A stretch of DNA of 30,401 nt from Chara braunii (lineage: Eukaryota > Streptophyta > Charophyceae > Charales > Characeae), in assembly GCA_003427395.1 (NCBI GenBank), contig BFEA01000692.1, forward strand, positions 161,069-191,469, given 5' to 3'. This document shows, piece by piece, positions 1 through 11,036 of the stretch (position 1 is the stretch's first letter; each line of letters opens with the position of its first letter). Below the pieces are notes generated by a model. It worked only from the letters and a program-made list of their open reading frames with translations, made no database searches and was not told the DNA's origin. The position numbers and the translations under genes were made by a program.

Positions 1-546
1 CCCCCCCCCCCCCGACGTACAGACAATGCCGCGCCGCCATTGTCGCGCTGCCGGGCAAACACGGCCACGATGCATCCCCCACTAAAATATAATGTTAAAA
101 ACTTATTATTATTTTTTTAATTATGCAATTTAAATTTTCTGCCCCACCCAGTTAAGTGGTCCCACGCCAATCTGCTATTGTGCATGTGCATATATATATA
201 TGTACATTAGTTTTTTTGGGTTTTCTTGGTTTTCTTTTTTTCGTGATCTGTACACGTTTTTTTTTTTAGTTATTATTATTATCATTTTTTTTAACTTCGG
301 GGGTCGGTAGCCATGTAAAGGGTTTAAAAAGCCCCCATGCAGTGCCGGGGGGGAAAAAAAAAAGGGTTGAGAAAGGAAAAAAATAACAGAAATAAAATCA
401 AGAACAGACTTTGTGTACGTTCTGGAAACCGTTTTCTTGGGAAAACGACCGAAAGAGGATGTAGATACACATTAACGAAGGAGTTTCTCGCAACAGGAGC
501 AGCTTTGGCGCCAATAATTAACCGTTAATTCAATTTACCACATAAC
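1..546. other. AT-rich non-coding leader
   Basis: The window opens with a 13-base C homopolymer and continues as AT-rich DNA with many T and A homopolymers. A near-palindromic TA-rich stretch lies around 183-206 (ATGTGCATAT... to ...ATGTACAT). Short open frames here are low-complexity and resemble no protein. No gene is supported. Confidence 0.6.
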
Positions 547-926
547 ATGTCAGCACCAACAACCCTTCCAGATCATGATTCAGGGGTACCTGAAGGGGGC
601 CTGAACAAAGATGCTTCAGCGAACACTCACTGGACTCTCTTTTCCATTTGCAGACCATGAGGATGGTGGATCAGTTTCATATTTGGATCGGTCTGAACTC
701 GGCGAGGATGGGAGATTTGTTCATAGCCATGCCAACCCGATTTCATTCTGTGCAAAGTCTCACAACTTCGATCGGAGGGGGGAGTGATACAGCAGCTGCT
801 AGCTTAGCGCGAAGGCTCGCACTTAAAACCGGACGGACAATAATGAGCGGAGACATGTGCGAGGTATGTGCGAGGCGATGCTTTATCATTTACGATCAAG
901 AAGATATAACTTCCCTGCCGGCATGA
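547..926 (+). other. possible exon-like open frames, unrecognised
   Basis: An ATG at 547 opens a 37-codon frame (starts MSAPTTLPDHDSG). It runs into a good splice-acceptor-like site (TTTTCCATTTGCAG) near 653. A second frame is open from 648 to 926 (starts MQTMRMVDQFHIW) and contains a donor-like GAG|GTATGT at about 865. A third frame after the acceptor also reads plausibly for about 44 codons before TGA. These are weak signs of exons of a host gene or a decayed element. Nothing in the translations is recognisable and chance is a real possibility. Confidence 0.15.
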
Positions 927-964
927 GAGTGTCCGGTGGTGGGTATGGGCCTCGCTGGGCGCGC

Positions 965-1215
965 GTTAGCGCTGAGCGGCGGGCGGGCAGCGAGGCAATG
1001 GCGGCGTGCGGGCAGCGCTATGCTGAACGCTGGTGGGGGCGGTGCTGGCTGGTTGAGGGCGGCGGGGCGCTGACACCTCATGGCTGCGGGACGCCGCCTT
1101 TCTGCTAGCAGTGAGGCGCTGGCTGCTAGCGAGAAGCGAAGCGCTGGAAGCATGTGAGGGGCAGGGCGCTGGCCACTTACAGCTGGTGAGGCGCCGGCTC
1201 AGCAAGTGAATAGCA
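965..1215. repeat. degenerate 25-bp GC-rich minisatellite
   Basis: A GCGCTGG-like core recurs at about 969, 990, 1015, 1042, 1067, 1092, 1116, 1141, 1166 and 1191. The last copies are spaced exactly 25 bp. The rest of each unit is variable and GC-rich. Long open frames on both strands here are by-products of the composition and are not listed as genes. Confidence 0.7.
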
Positions 1216-1419
1216 ATAGTGTCTGACACGTGGCATACCGCAAGTTGTCGGCGCGAGGGAGGCGCTAGTGCGCGGGCTCTGTGGTGAGGTGGATTGGAGA
1301 GATGACAGGGCTTTACATACGCGCAAAATCTGGAGGCGCTTGGCCAGTGCCACGTCACAGGCTGACGTGACATCTGACCTGAGGCACAGAGAAGAAAGGA
1401 AAACAGTGACAGTGGCTGC

Positions 1420-1700
1420 TATTTTAACATTTTCCCGGTGTCTTCTACATTAAGGACTCCATAGCTGATGCCCTTAAGAGGCTGGAGAACTCTTGCGAGT
1501 TGGCGAATGTCGACGTCGATGGACGAAAGTGGAGTCAGCCCCAAGGAGACCGAAGTGTGGAGATCGTTTGCCTTATTTAAAGCTTCAACACAGAGCGGAA
1601 GAATATTGTCAAGCTGGAGGATCATCATCAAATTTATCTGTGTTTTTTTGTTCTTGTTTGTATTTCGTGCAGGTTTTTCATCAAGAGCACCAATAGTTTC
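1420..1700 (+). other. possible gene fragment followed by an intron-like acceptor
   Basis: One plus-strand frame is open from about 1430 to a TAA at about 1578. It contains the non-repetitive segments FYIKDSIADALKRLEN and ANVDVDGRKWSQPQ, which look more protein-like than the surroundings. About 95 bases further is a strong pyrimidine tract ending TTTCGTGCAG|G (cut near 1672), as at a 3' splice site. The family is not recognised. It could be the last coding exon of a host gene, a transposon relic or chance. Confidence 0.2.
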
Positions 1701-1942
1701 TAGATCGCCAGTTGTCGAGCACCATTATGTCATCTTCATGTGAACATCACCAGTTTTCATCATCATTAGGAACAATATAGTTGCCACGTTCATCTTTTGC
1801 GACACATATTCACATTCGTCTTCTGTGACATTTATTCATTAATTTATTAATCAATGCTACGTCATCACCATTATTGACTTTGTCAATATAAACCCCAATA
1901 TTAATTATTCTTACTAATTATCTTCAGCGCGGGGCACCATCT
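1701..1942. other. left flank of LINE-A, AT-rich, no gene
   Basis: AT-rich sequence with repeated CATCATCACC and TGACGTCA-like words and (ATT)-type stretches. The 1840-1930 part loosely resembles 12690-12760 on the other side of LINE-A. This suggests the pre-insertion locus already held related repeats. No open frame of interest. Confidence 0.5.
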
Positions 1943-1952
1943 TCCACAGAGT

Positions 1953-1958
<6 letters not shown>
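1943..1958. repeat. target-site duplication of LINE-A, 3' side
   Basis: TCCACAGAGTAAACTT matches 12546-12561 at all 16 positions. Here it runs directly into the poly-T tract, as expected if cDNA synthesis was primed at the TT end of the nicked plus strand. The last two T bases cannot be told apart from the tail. Confidence 0.85.

Positions 1959-1987
<29 letters not shown>
1957..1987 (-). repeat. poly(A) tail of LINE-A (poly-T on plus)
   Basis: An uninterrupted run of 31 T on the plus strand lies between the left target-site duplication and the 3'UTR of LINE-A. It is the DNA copy of the element's poly(A) tail. The intact length suggests either a fairly recent insertion or replication slippage keeping the tract long. 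Confidence 0.9.
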
Positions 1988-1991
<4 letters not shown>

Positions 1992-2272
1992 ACGGGTCCA
2001 GTGCCCAAGGCTGATATTACCAAAAACAATGATTGAGGCCGGGGTCCTCACAGTCTTTCCGGAGTAACCATCTTGCTGATAAATGGACTCAGCGTCCCAT
2101 ATCTAATAATGTAATGATGCTAATAAGTATGATGATGATGATTGTCAATGAAATGTCCTTGTGAGTTGGGCCTCTTCACCAAGCTGCTTGGCGCCAGGTA
2201 GTACAATCTGAACTAGCCCTTCATTGGCTGGGAAAAGACATACGAAATTTCTGATTGAGTGACAACTCGATT
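1988..2272 (-). other. 3'UTR of LINE-A
   Basis: About 285 nt between the ORF2 stop and the poly(A) tail. A weak hairpin (TGAGG/CCTCA arms at 2034-2038 and 2046-2050) lies about 50 nt before the tail. Part of the region (CTAGTTCA, then a TGGCGCC word) recurs in the 3'UTR of LINE-C near 15925-15980, supporting common descent of the two families. Confidence 0.7.
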
Positions 2273-5200
2273 CTATGTAGAACCATACCATGAGATAGGA
2301 ATCATTGACTGTTGGTTAGAGGGAAAGGGGTCAGGGAACTCAGCAGCAGGACATAGAGGAATCATGGGGTCCACTGCGCACCAATCATTGAACTGTAATT
2401 TGTAGTTCCTGTTGAGAGCCACTTCATCATTTGCTTGGGCATCTTTCCAACTCACCTTCCCCATCTTTCCTCCCTGTTCCCCCCCAAGCCAACCTTTATT
2501 AAAATTTTCTATGTGTTCAAGAATTTCTTTTCTCTTTGAGAGGCAATGAATTTTGTTTTTTGTCAAATCCCATTGAAATCTGATATCTGTTTGTATCTGT
2601 TCCTTGATGCTATCACTGAATTCCTGCCCATCGAGTCTGACTCTTTCCCACTCGTGGGTGCATCTTCTTCTCCAAATAGCCCAGACAATAGCTCTTCTAC
2701 TAATGATAAACAAATTTTGTGTGAATTCATCATAAGGTAAGAAAATTCATTCTTCCAGCAGCAAAGGTTTCCATCCCCATGACCACTTATCAGTCACTTC
2801 CAATTGAGTCCATATTCTGTCCCACCATCTCCATAGCCATACTGAGCCAGGGCATTGTAGGAAAATATGTTCAATAGTCTCAGCTATGCATCTGCTCGGG
2901 AACGCCGATACGCAAAATTTGCACCAAGGCTTGGCTAAGCCTTTGCTGTCCAAAGAGGTTATGTCTATGAGTCAATCATTTGTTGGGAGGCATCTATGTT
3001 CAATCTGCCATTGTAGAGAGGCTATTTTTGCAGGCTTGATCTTTTTACTTTGGAACCACTTAATCCTTCGGAATTCATTTCTTCCCAAGTTGAGTTGATC
3101 CATCCATCTTTGTGTGACTTTGTCTTTGAGGTTAAATCTTGGTCTTAGCATTCTGTATGTTGATTTAACTGTGAGAGTGTGTAGAGTTCTTATGAAGTTC
3201 CTCTTACCTTTGCAATGCGACCCCCATTTCTATTCCTGCGGGTCTAAGGGAAGGGATTGGATGGGTGTGCTTGGGCGGAAGGCAACCCAGGAGTTCTTGT
3301 CCTGTATGACCCTGATTCTAAAAATTTGTTCAATTGTTACTCTTCTGACCCCTATTGGATCACTCTGGATTAACTCATTATTGTCTCTGAGATCAAAAAG
3401 GGTGATTAGAATGTCCCCATTTGTTTTCGTATAGAAGACATTGCCAATCACTTGATGATCTTCTTTTAGAACTACCCAATCATTGATTTTGATTTTAGGG
3501 CCCTTTCTTAGAGTTATAGTCCAACTTATTGCAATTAACTCTAATATCTTATCAAGAGCAGCCTCTGAATGGTGATAATACTTCAATTTTTCCTGGAGAT
3601 TCTTATGAGAGATCCAGTCATTTGCAAAAGTGTCCTAGATGTCACTTACTCTAATCAATCATTTCCTTATCCAACCCCTCCAGGGTGAGTCTTTGCAATG
3701 AAGAGTGCATTCTTGTGAATCCCTGATCTAGATGTTATTGAAAAGCGGCTGCCTACAAACCTCCTCCCACCTCTCAGGGGGCACCTTGTCAGTGAGTGGG
3801 AGCTTTCTCCATGTTTTAATGAGAGAGGGACAGAAGGGATCTTTAGTAAGATCTGCTCTAGCAGCTTCCTTATTAGATTGGTGAGTTCCTTCTGTCACTG
3901 GCCCTCTAGGTCTTGGAAGGGTCCAGACTCTGTTTTCCAACCAAGTCAACGGGTCAATTTTCTCACCTGTAGGCGGGGCTAATCTCTTTATTTGTTCCCA
4001 AGCCAACACATTCCATGGAGTCCGAGGATTAAATAACAGCCTTTTAATCCATTGTATGGATAGGGACATTGCTTGGAGGGTGAGATCAATGATGCCAAGC
4101 CCTCCACTCGATTTAGGTTGTATGATTGATGACCATGCTACTCTACTGATCACATTTCTAGGTTCATGGTTTCCTCTCCATAGAAAGACTCTTAATTGTT
4201 GTTGAAAGATTTTGATCGCTGTCTTGTCTAGTGCCCAAATGGCCGACTTATACCATATCGATGCTAGTACTACATTATTAATTACAAGAGATCTTCCAAA
4301 AATGAATGTATGTTTGTTTTTCCATGAATTTAGTTTGGAACAGGCATTCTGTAAGATTCATTCATTGTTTGCTGCAGGTTTTCCTTCTGCTGAAAGATTA
4401 ATTCCCAAAATCCTTATGGGTATCTCTTTAGATAGCCATGAGATTTTTGAGACTTCTGGGGGTCTGACTCCTTGATGATGGATCCACCAACCCAAAGTCT
4501 TGTTACCCCAGTTAATCCTCATGTCAAAAAGTCTGCAGAATCGATCCATCATATTACTTAGGGCTTCCAGATTCTCATGAGATGCTTCAATCATGATAGG
4601 TAAGTCATCAGCAAAGAGGGAGCAGACAGGGATCGCTTCCTCTGGTATGCATGTTACTTAAATTTTTGTGATGTCCTTATTCTTTCGTAAGTTAGCAGTT
4701 AGGGCTTCCATGATTATGACAAAAGAAAGGGGGCAATAGGGTCCCCTTGTCTCACCGATCTTTTAATACAGAATGGGGGAGCCACATTTCCATTTATCAT
4801 TACTCTCGTAGTGACTTTCTGGTGCATTATCTCCACCCATCTTCTAAAACATGGACCAAAGTTCATTTTTTCAAGACATTTATCCAGGAATGTCCAGTCC
4901 ACATGGTCATAGGCTTTCTCAAAATCAATAAATATGAAGGCCGCATTATGCTTTGATTGTCTAGAGATTTTAATCAACTCATTAACCAAGAGGATATTAT
5001 CTTGAATGCTCCTTCCTGTTATAAATCCTGTTTGTGTAGGATGGATAATATCAGAGATAACATTAGTTAGACGATCTGATAAGACCTTTGCCACTAACTT
5101 ATAAACCACAGTCAATAGAGTTATGGGTCGATAATTTCTTATATTGGATTTATCTCTTTTTTTGTAAATGAGGGTGAGGACACCTTCATTCACTATTTCC

Positions 5201-6914
5201 CCCATCTCCCCTGTGGTCCATACTGAATCGTAAAAATCCATTAGGTCTTGTGAGAAAGTATCCCACATACTTTCCCGGAATTCTTTTGGTAACCCGTCGA
5301 TCCCTGGTGTTTTTTCTTCTTCCATTAGGATCAACACTTTCCATACTTCGTCTTTGGTTATGGGTTTGTTCATTTCTTCTTTTTGTTTCTCTGAGATTTT
5401 CTTAGTCATTGGCAATAGGAACTCATCAATCTCTTCGTGTTGTCTTTTGGGGATATCACTATTTTGAGGTGTGAAAAGATTCTTGAAGAAATCTCTAGCT
5501 AGCTTAGTGCAAGTTGCTGTTGAGGTCGCTGGATTCCTCAGAATTCAAGGGGTTAGCCAGTGCTTCTATTGTGGTTCTTCCTGATTTAGCTTTGGCCATT
5601 GCAAAAAATCAGGCGTCCATACTTCTTTCCATTTGATGTTTCTTTATTTCCCCCCTTATTCTAATCCCTTGCCAACGATATTCCACATATTTCAGGAGCT
5701 GGTTTTCTATCTATTGAACTTCATTGGCCAGGGCAGCCAGTTGCCCATGTTCCACCGTCTCATTTTCAATTTCTTGAAGATCATAAATCCTTTTGTGAAG
5801 TTTTGCTTCTTCCATGTTCATTTTCAATTTCTTGAAGATCATAAATCCTTTTGTGAAGTTTTGCTTCTTCCATGTGTCTTTGTTTAGCCAAGGCCTTAGA
5901 ATATTCATTGCATTTACGGCCTAGGAAAGCTAGACCGTTGTTGAACCACTGTATCTGATTTTGGAGGAGGGGTTTCTGTTTTTTCCAGAAATCCCACACA
6001 TCTTTGAGGAATTGTTTAAAACTGTCCTTCTTCAAACGATCTGTATTAAGCCTATAGTAACCTCTCCCTTGATCCGGTTAAAAAACCGCCACACACATCG
6101 AGTGGTCTAACCCAGGGAAAGGACTATGAGGGAGGATGAAAGCTAATTGCAATGCTCCTTGAATTTCATCTGAAACCAATATGACGTCTATTCTTGATCT
6201 TGTACTTTGTCTGACTTGGTTTTTCCTAAAACAAGTGTAGGATTTAGCTTGGGGATTTAGTCTTCTGAATGAGTCAAAAAGATTGGCTGAAAGACAGAGA
6301 TTAGAGATAATGATCTCATTGTCTATAATGTAAGGGGGACAGGGGGAGGGAATGTGCCATCTATCCAGGGTGCGATCTGGTGCTGCATTAAAGTCTCCTG
6401 CTATAATGATGGGGATACCTGTGGGCAGGTGGGGGAGTATTCCCTTAAAAAAAACCTGCCTCTCACGGACTTCGTTAGGACCATATACACATAAGATGTT
6501 GATTACTTTTGACCCTATCATGGCCAGAATGTATACCCATCTGCCTTGGTCAGCCTCCCAATTAAGAACTTCTATTTTAGTATTAGGGGGGAGCCATATA
6601 GCCACCCCCGCACTACCAATCTTAGGTGCATGTGCTCTATAAGCCATGTGGGGCCAGATCTCTTTTTGTATGTAATTATGATGATCAATGTTCATCAAAT
6701 GAGTCTCCTGGACACATATGACATCTGGCCATGACCTGCCGTCCACCCCTTTCATCATTTCATATATTGCTTGTCTTTTACTCTGTTTGGCCGATGCGAG
6801 GCCATTTACATTGATAGATCTCAGATCTAGATCTGCATCTCTCCTAAGCATTTTCCTGTTCTTATCCTTGTTAAAAAATGTATCTATTAAATTTACTTCA
6901 ACCATAGGATACAA
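2273..6914 (-). pseudogene. LINE-A ORF2: endonuclease-reverse transcriptase, inactivated
   Basis: Would nick target DNA and reverse-transcribe the element RNA. The endonuclease (6914-6080) shows NVNGL, VQETHL, AGDFN, SRIDVILVS and LDH. The reverse transcriptase (about 5515-4358) shows GIDGLPKEF, NYRPITLLT, QTGFITGRSIQDN, IDFEKAYDHVDW (about 4900-4935), RQGDP and FADD (4604-4615). Then come a GGLGI segment and a zinc finger with CKFC...ETIEH...C (about 2830-2920). The C-terminus carries an EFPD...SWYG tail. In-frame stops lie at 6078 (TAA), 5711 (TAG), 5609 (TGA), 4658 (TAA), 4358 (TGA), 3728 (TAG), 3659 (TGA), 3635 (TAG), 3230 (TAG), 2972 (TGA) and 2747 (TGA). The frame also shifts at a 58-bp duplication, near 5515 and near 4725. 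Start chosen at the ATG 35 nt after ORF1, upstream of the endonuclease. Confidence 0.92.
5761..5876. repeat. 58-bp tandem duplication inside LINE-A ORF2
   Basis: 5761-5818 is repeated at 5819-5876. The copies are identical over 57 of 58 bases. Both encode MEEAKLHKRIYDLQEIENE on the minus strand, in different frames. Since 58 is not a multiple of 3, the duplication alone disconnects the endonuclease frame from the reverse-transcriptase side. The near identity means it is recent relative to the point mutations around it. Confidence 0.95.
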
Positions 6915-6949
6915 TATCTGTTTCGGTGCTCATGTCCGACACTGTCTAT

Positions 6950-9900
6950 TTAGAGTAGAGGCTCCCATATACCTTTGTCAAGAGCTCCTCCGTTCCGTAG
7001 GAAATGCTTCTTGAGAAGGTTTAAGAGAAGGGCTACCACATCATCTGCAGGCCAGAACTGGCTGACTTTAATTTTCTGAATTCTAAGATCCCTGAGTGAT
7101 TCATCCCCTAGCCACTTGAGATTGACAGTATCCCCTGTCCTATATCTTAGGAAGATATCCGTATGTGCAATTCTCTGGGGTTTCGTGGTTGTCATAAGAG
7201 TGGTCCAACCTCCTTGGGGGAGGTTTCCTTCCATAAACTTTTTGAATTCTGATTTGAAAAGTGTTTCTCCGGCTAATCCTTCTGATAGATAAGAAAGGGA
7301 AAGTCCGGGGACCTCCATTCCATGTATAGTCAAGCCTCCATATTGAGAGTCTACCATCTCTATGAGACCCACTTCTCACCTTCCTTCCTTGCATCGAACA
7401 GGGAAAATCGCACTACCCAATTTAGAAAGAGGTTGAACTTCCAAGTTCAATCTAGATTTGAACTTCTGTCTTCGATTCATAAGGTCAACAGGGGAAGGTG
7501 AAGGGGAAGTCGAAGTTAGTGATGAAGTAACAATTTGCTCAGGTACCTCATCTGCAGCACTATAGGTAAGATCAATTTCATTACGCCTGTGAAAGTTTCC
7601 TGAGTTTTGATCTTTTTTCCTTTTCCCCTGTTCGACTGATTTCTCATTTCCCACCCTGGCCTCTATCCGTCTTTCCCGATCCGCCTCTGGTTCTTCATTA
7701 TCCTCCTCTAACAGTGATGACTTTCTTTTCTCCTGTGGTATTTCTAAAATTACGAGAAATTTGGTTTCCCCAGTCAGGCTTGAAGTGATTACCGTTGTTA
7801 TTCCTTTTTTCGAAAAAATGAGACTTCCAGGCTCAGCAGTCTTTGAGGACCGATCTTCTAGGATCATGAGCTTCGAAGACCGTTCATTGGTTCCATTGCT
7901 TTAAGAGGTGAATTCCAAATTTTCTTTGTCCACATCATCACAAGAGTCCTGGGAGGAGGGTTGTACCTGGTTCTCTGACTCAGACAGCGTTCTGGTGTGT
8001 ATCATGTTATCCTTCTCCTGCAGGGGGTCTGTAGTGGTATGTCCTCCACTCTGCATGTCCAGTGAAAAACTTGGTATTTTATTTAAAAACGATTTGTTTT
8101 TTAATCGACTATGCTTTGATTTCCTTTTGTCAATATCCTCTGATCCGTGTATCTTACGTTCCCTGAACTTTCCTTTCGTCGAGTGTCTGGGTGTAAGCAC
8201 CAGATTCTTGAGGCTCTTTCTTGAGAATTTTCTTTTTTTATTATTATTTCCTGAGTAGGTAGCAAGAGACTGTGATACACGGATGCTGTTTTCTTCTTGC
8301 CAATTCTTTGAGTCTTCTTTTCCCACTTGTGTGACCATGTGCCTTATATATCACTGGTGTGAGTGGGATTGAGGGAATCTGCATTTGCTCAGACAGGATA
8401 TGCAGCATCCTGTTACTCACTCTCTGCCAATCAGTGGTCCTTGGGAGACCATCCTGTAGAGTGACCTTCAGATTATCGCTCTGGGCCAGAATACTCAGAA
8501 TATGATCCATAGCTAAAACCCAGAATTCCTCATTTACCCCAGGATGTCTAAACTTGAGGTTACTTATTACCCATTCAGCTACGTAATGAATTCGCTGCTG
8601 TAGATTGGCAGCTGGGGCTTGGAATTTTCCTCCATCACCCATATCAGCGAGCGGAATCACTGAGACAGGTGCTTGTTCTGCCTCCATATGCTCTGCTGTG
8701 AAAGCATTTTGTAATGGGTCCTCATCCATGTCCCGCACCTGGATGGCCACTTCCTCCTCCAATTGAATTACCTTTTGTCTATTCTGGTTTAGTAGTCCTC
8801 TGGCTTCTATCTGCAACTGAGATGAGTCCCATAGTGGAACAAGTGGGACAAGTGGCTCCGTTGTGAGTTCAGAATTTGGTCTGAGTGTAAGAGGCTGCGG
8901 TGAAGCCTTCTGCTGTTTTATCTGGTTAGGCAGGGATTGCTGCGTTTGCTGCTGGTGGAGTGAGAGCTGTTGCTGGTGCATTTGCTGTTGTTGGTGTGAA
9001 AGCTGTTGCTGCTGGGGATGCTGAGGATGCTGTTGAAGTTGGGTGTGTCGTGACTGCTGCTGATTCCAATCTCCTGCGTTACCTCGATTATTCTTTGCCC
9101 TGACCACTTTCCATTCCATCCCTTCTTTGTGCTGATTCCTTTGCAGGTATTCTTCGGGTGCTGGTCCTAACACTTTACCTCTTCCCCCTTGATAACCCTG
9201 CTGACCCTGTTTCTGTCCCTGTTGTTCAGTTTTCTCATTCTGTTTCTGTGAATCTTCGACAAGGCTCTTCTGGCTCATGTGGCTCGTCTCCGATTGGGTC
9301 ATTTGAGGTTGATTCTTACTGTGTTGTCCTACGTACTGTGCATGTTGATTTGTGGAATTTTGGAGGGGGGGGGGGTGATGGGACCCACTCTGTTGGCGGT
9401 CTGGAGGTCTTACAAGGATCACCCCTACCCTCCCAATACCAACCACTGGGAATACCCAGTGGTTCAGTTCATCATTATAGACCCAACCGTCATATCATGG
9501 GCTCATTGGTATCCATCGGTGAGATCTCTGAGGATCTCTTTTCAGTTTTGGTTCCTGTGATACTGGATGCTGCGGATGCATGGGGCACGCAAATTCCGTA
9601 CTTAAGTGTCCATATGCTTTGCATTTGAAACACCAAGGACGAAATTTGTGCGCCGTGTGAATCTGGAAGATCTTCCCACCCATCTTATACGGGATGATAT
9701 CATCTAAAGAGAATGGCTGATCCTTCTGAAGATCGATTGCCAACATTAGATAATCATCCTTTTTCGCCATGTAGGATGGGAGAGGGTCAATGAAATCAAC
9801 GATTTTGAAAAGTTGACCAAAATCGTGAACAAAAGCAGCCTGCACCTCAATGGGAATGTGACACAGTTCAACCTTGTAATGATCTCTCATTAGTTGATCC

Positions 9901-11036
9901 CTCCTTTCTTTTGGACTAATTTTCTTAGGTTGCCAGGGATACATCCTTACTTGTGAGTTATCTTGCGAGTTTTCCCAATATAACTTTTTCCAACCATCTA
10001 TCTGGGCTTTATCTTTCTCAAATAGGCAAAGGATGGTGAAGACTGTAGGAGTGATCGGCTGTATGAGGAAGAACTCTGAGACCGCTTCCTCACTGCCCTT
10101 TAATTCCTGTAATCTTCTGCAAATCCACTTTATTTTGTCATTCGTGGATCGGTAGGCTGCTTTATCATAGAAAATCCAATTATTAGCATGCCTGACATAG
10201 ATCTCATCCCTCCTGGCCAATTTGTCAACTGGGTAAGACTTCATTAGCATTTTCCTTCCTCCCTGATCTATAACCTTTTGTTCTGATGGGAGAAGGAAGA
10301 GGGAGAGGAAAAATGCTCTAGCCGGTGATAGATTGCGAAGAGGAATTTTGAGCTCTTCCGCTGGCGTGCCCGGAGGTCCAACCGGTGGCCTCGAAACATT
10401 TAGAGTTTTGTCTTGCATTGTCTTTCTTACCCTTTGAGCCCATGTCGGGGCCGCTTGAGAAAACTGCTAAGACTGCGAAGACTGCGAAGACTGAGAGGTT
10501 TGGGTGCTTTCTCCTGTGGGTTGAGTCTGGTTGCCTTTGTTAGAAAAATAGGTCTGTTCCAGTCTCTCCTCCTCTGTTAGCATCTCTTTCTCTCTCTGAA
10601 TTTCTTTATCTTCTTTTTGTGAGGTGTTGGATTTCTGTTCCTCTTCTGTCCCTGGCATTGTCATTTGTGAGAATACTTGTGGGATCCTTTGCTCCCTCTG
10701 CTCCCTCTGTCGATTCTCTGAGTGGAGTATTCTCTCCTCACTTGGGACCGTTGCTGACGGGCCTCCCTCCTCCCCCTGCAAGTGTGATTATTTTGAGTGG
10801 GTCTGAGTTGTTGGCCAGACTTTGGGATCAATCACCATAAGTGATGTTTCCTGTAACTTATTGTCCTTCATATTCCTGTCTCGATTCCGACCAACCAATG
10901 TTACTTGTTCTACTCCTGGTCTGCTATATGGAGAGGAGTTGAGCTGCCTCATCACATTGTGTCTCATTGCCCCTTGATAAAAGAGTAGGGAGCTTCCTCC
11001 TCTCACTCTCTTTGAGGGGATTGAGTTGATTCTCAT
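6950..11036 (-). pseudogene. LINE-A ORF1: giant Gln-rich RNA-binding-type ORF1, inactivated
   Basis: About 1,360 codons from an ATG at 11036 (MRINSIPSKRVRGG) to TAA at 6950. The frame is continuous apart from stops at 10788, 10467, 9495, 7901 and 7376 and a frameshift near 8240-8340. Domains in order: a polar N-terminus; a folded-looking segment (about 10240-9640) with a MYPWQP motif, aligning with LINE-B ORF1 and resembling the DUF4283/RRM-like ORF1 domain of plant LINEs; a knuckle CFKCKAYGH...C with CX2CX4HX6C spacing (about 9580-9635); a long Gln-rich stretch (about 9300-8900); a basic serine-rich part (KKRKFSRKSLKN); and a C-terminal segment with WTTLMTTTK. Inferred role: element RNA binding. 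The Gln-rich middle is absent from LINE-B. Confidence 0.85.

Noticed and set aside
966-1373. Overlapping open frames in the GC-rich segment
   Set aside because: They are produced by the 25-bp minisatellite and run on both strands without motifs.
2185-2195. TGGCGCCA-like word in the LINE-A 3'UTR as an LTR-retrotransposon primer-binding site
   Set aside because: No LTR or gag-pol sequence lies nearby, and it sits inside a LINE 3'UTR.
8244-9446. Gln-rich open frame as a separate host gene (transcription-factor-like)
   Set aside because: It is in the same frame as the zinc-knuckle part of LINE-A ORF1, separated only by a TGA at 9495, and begins with the block that follows the knuckle in LINE-B ORF1.
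2273-11036. Stop-codon reassignment or RNA editing to explain the many in-frame stops in LINE-A
   Set aside because: All three stop codons occur inside the frame, together with frameshifts and a duplication. Ordinary decay explains this more simply.
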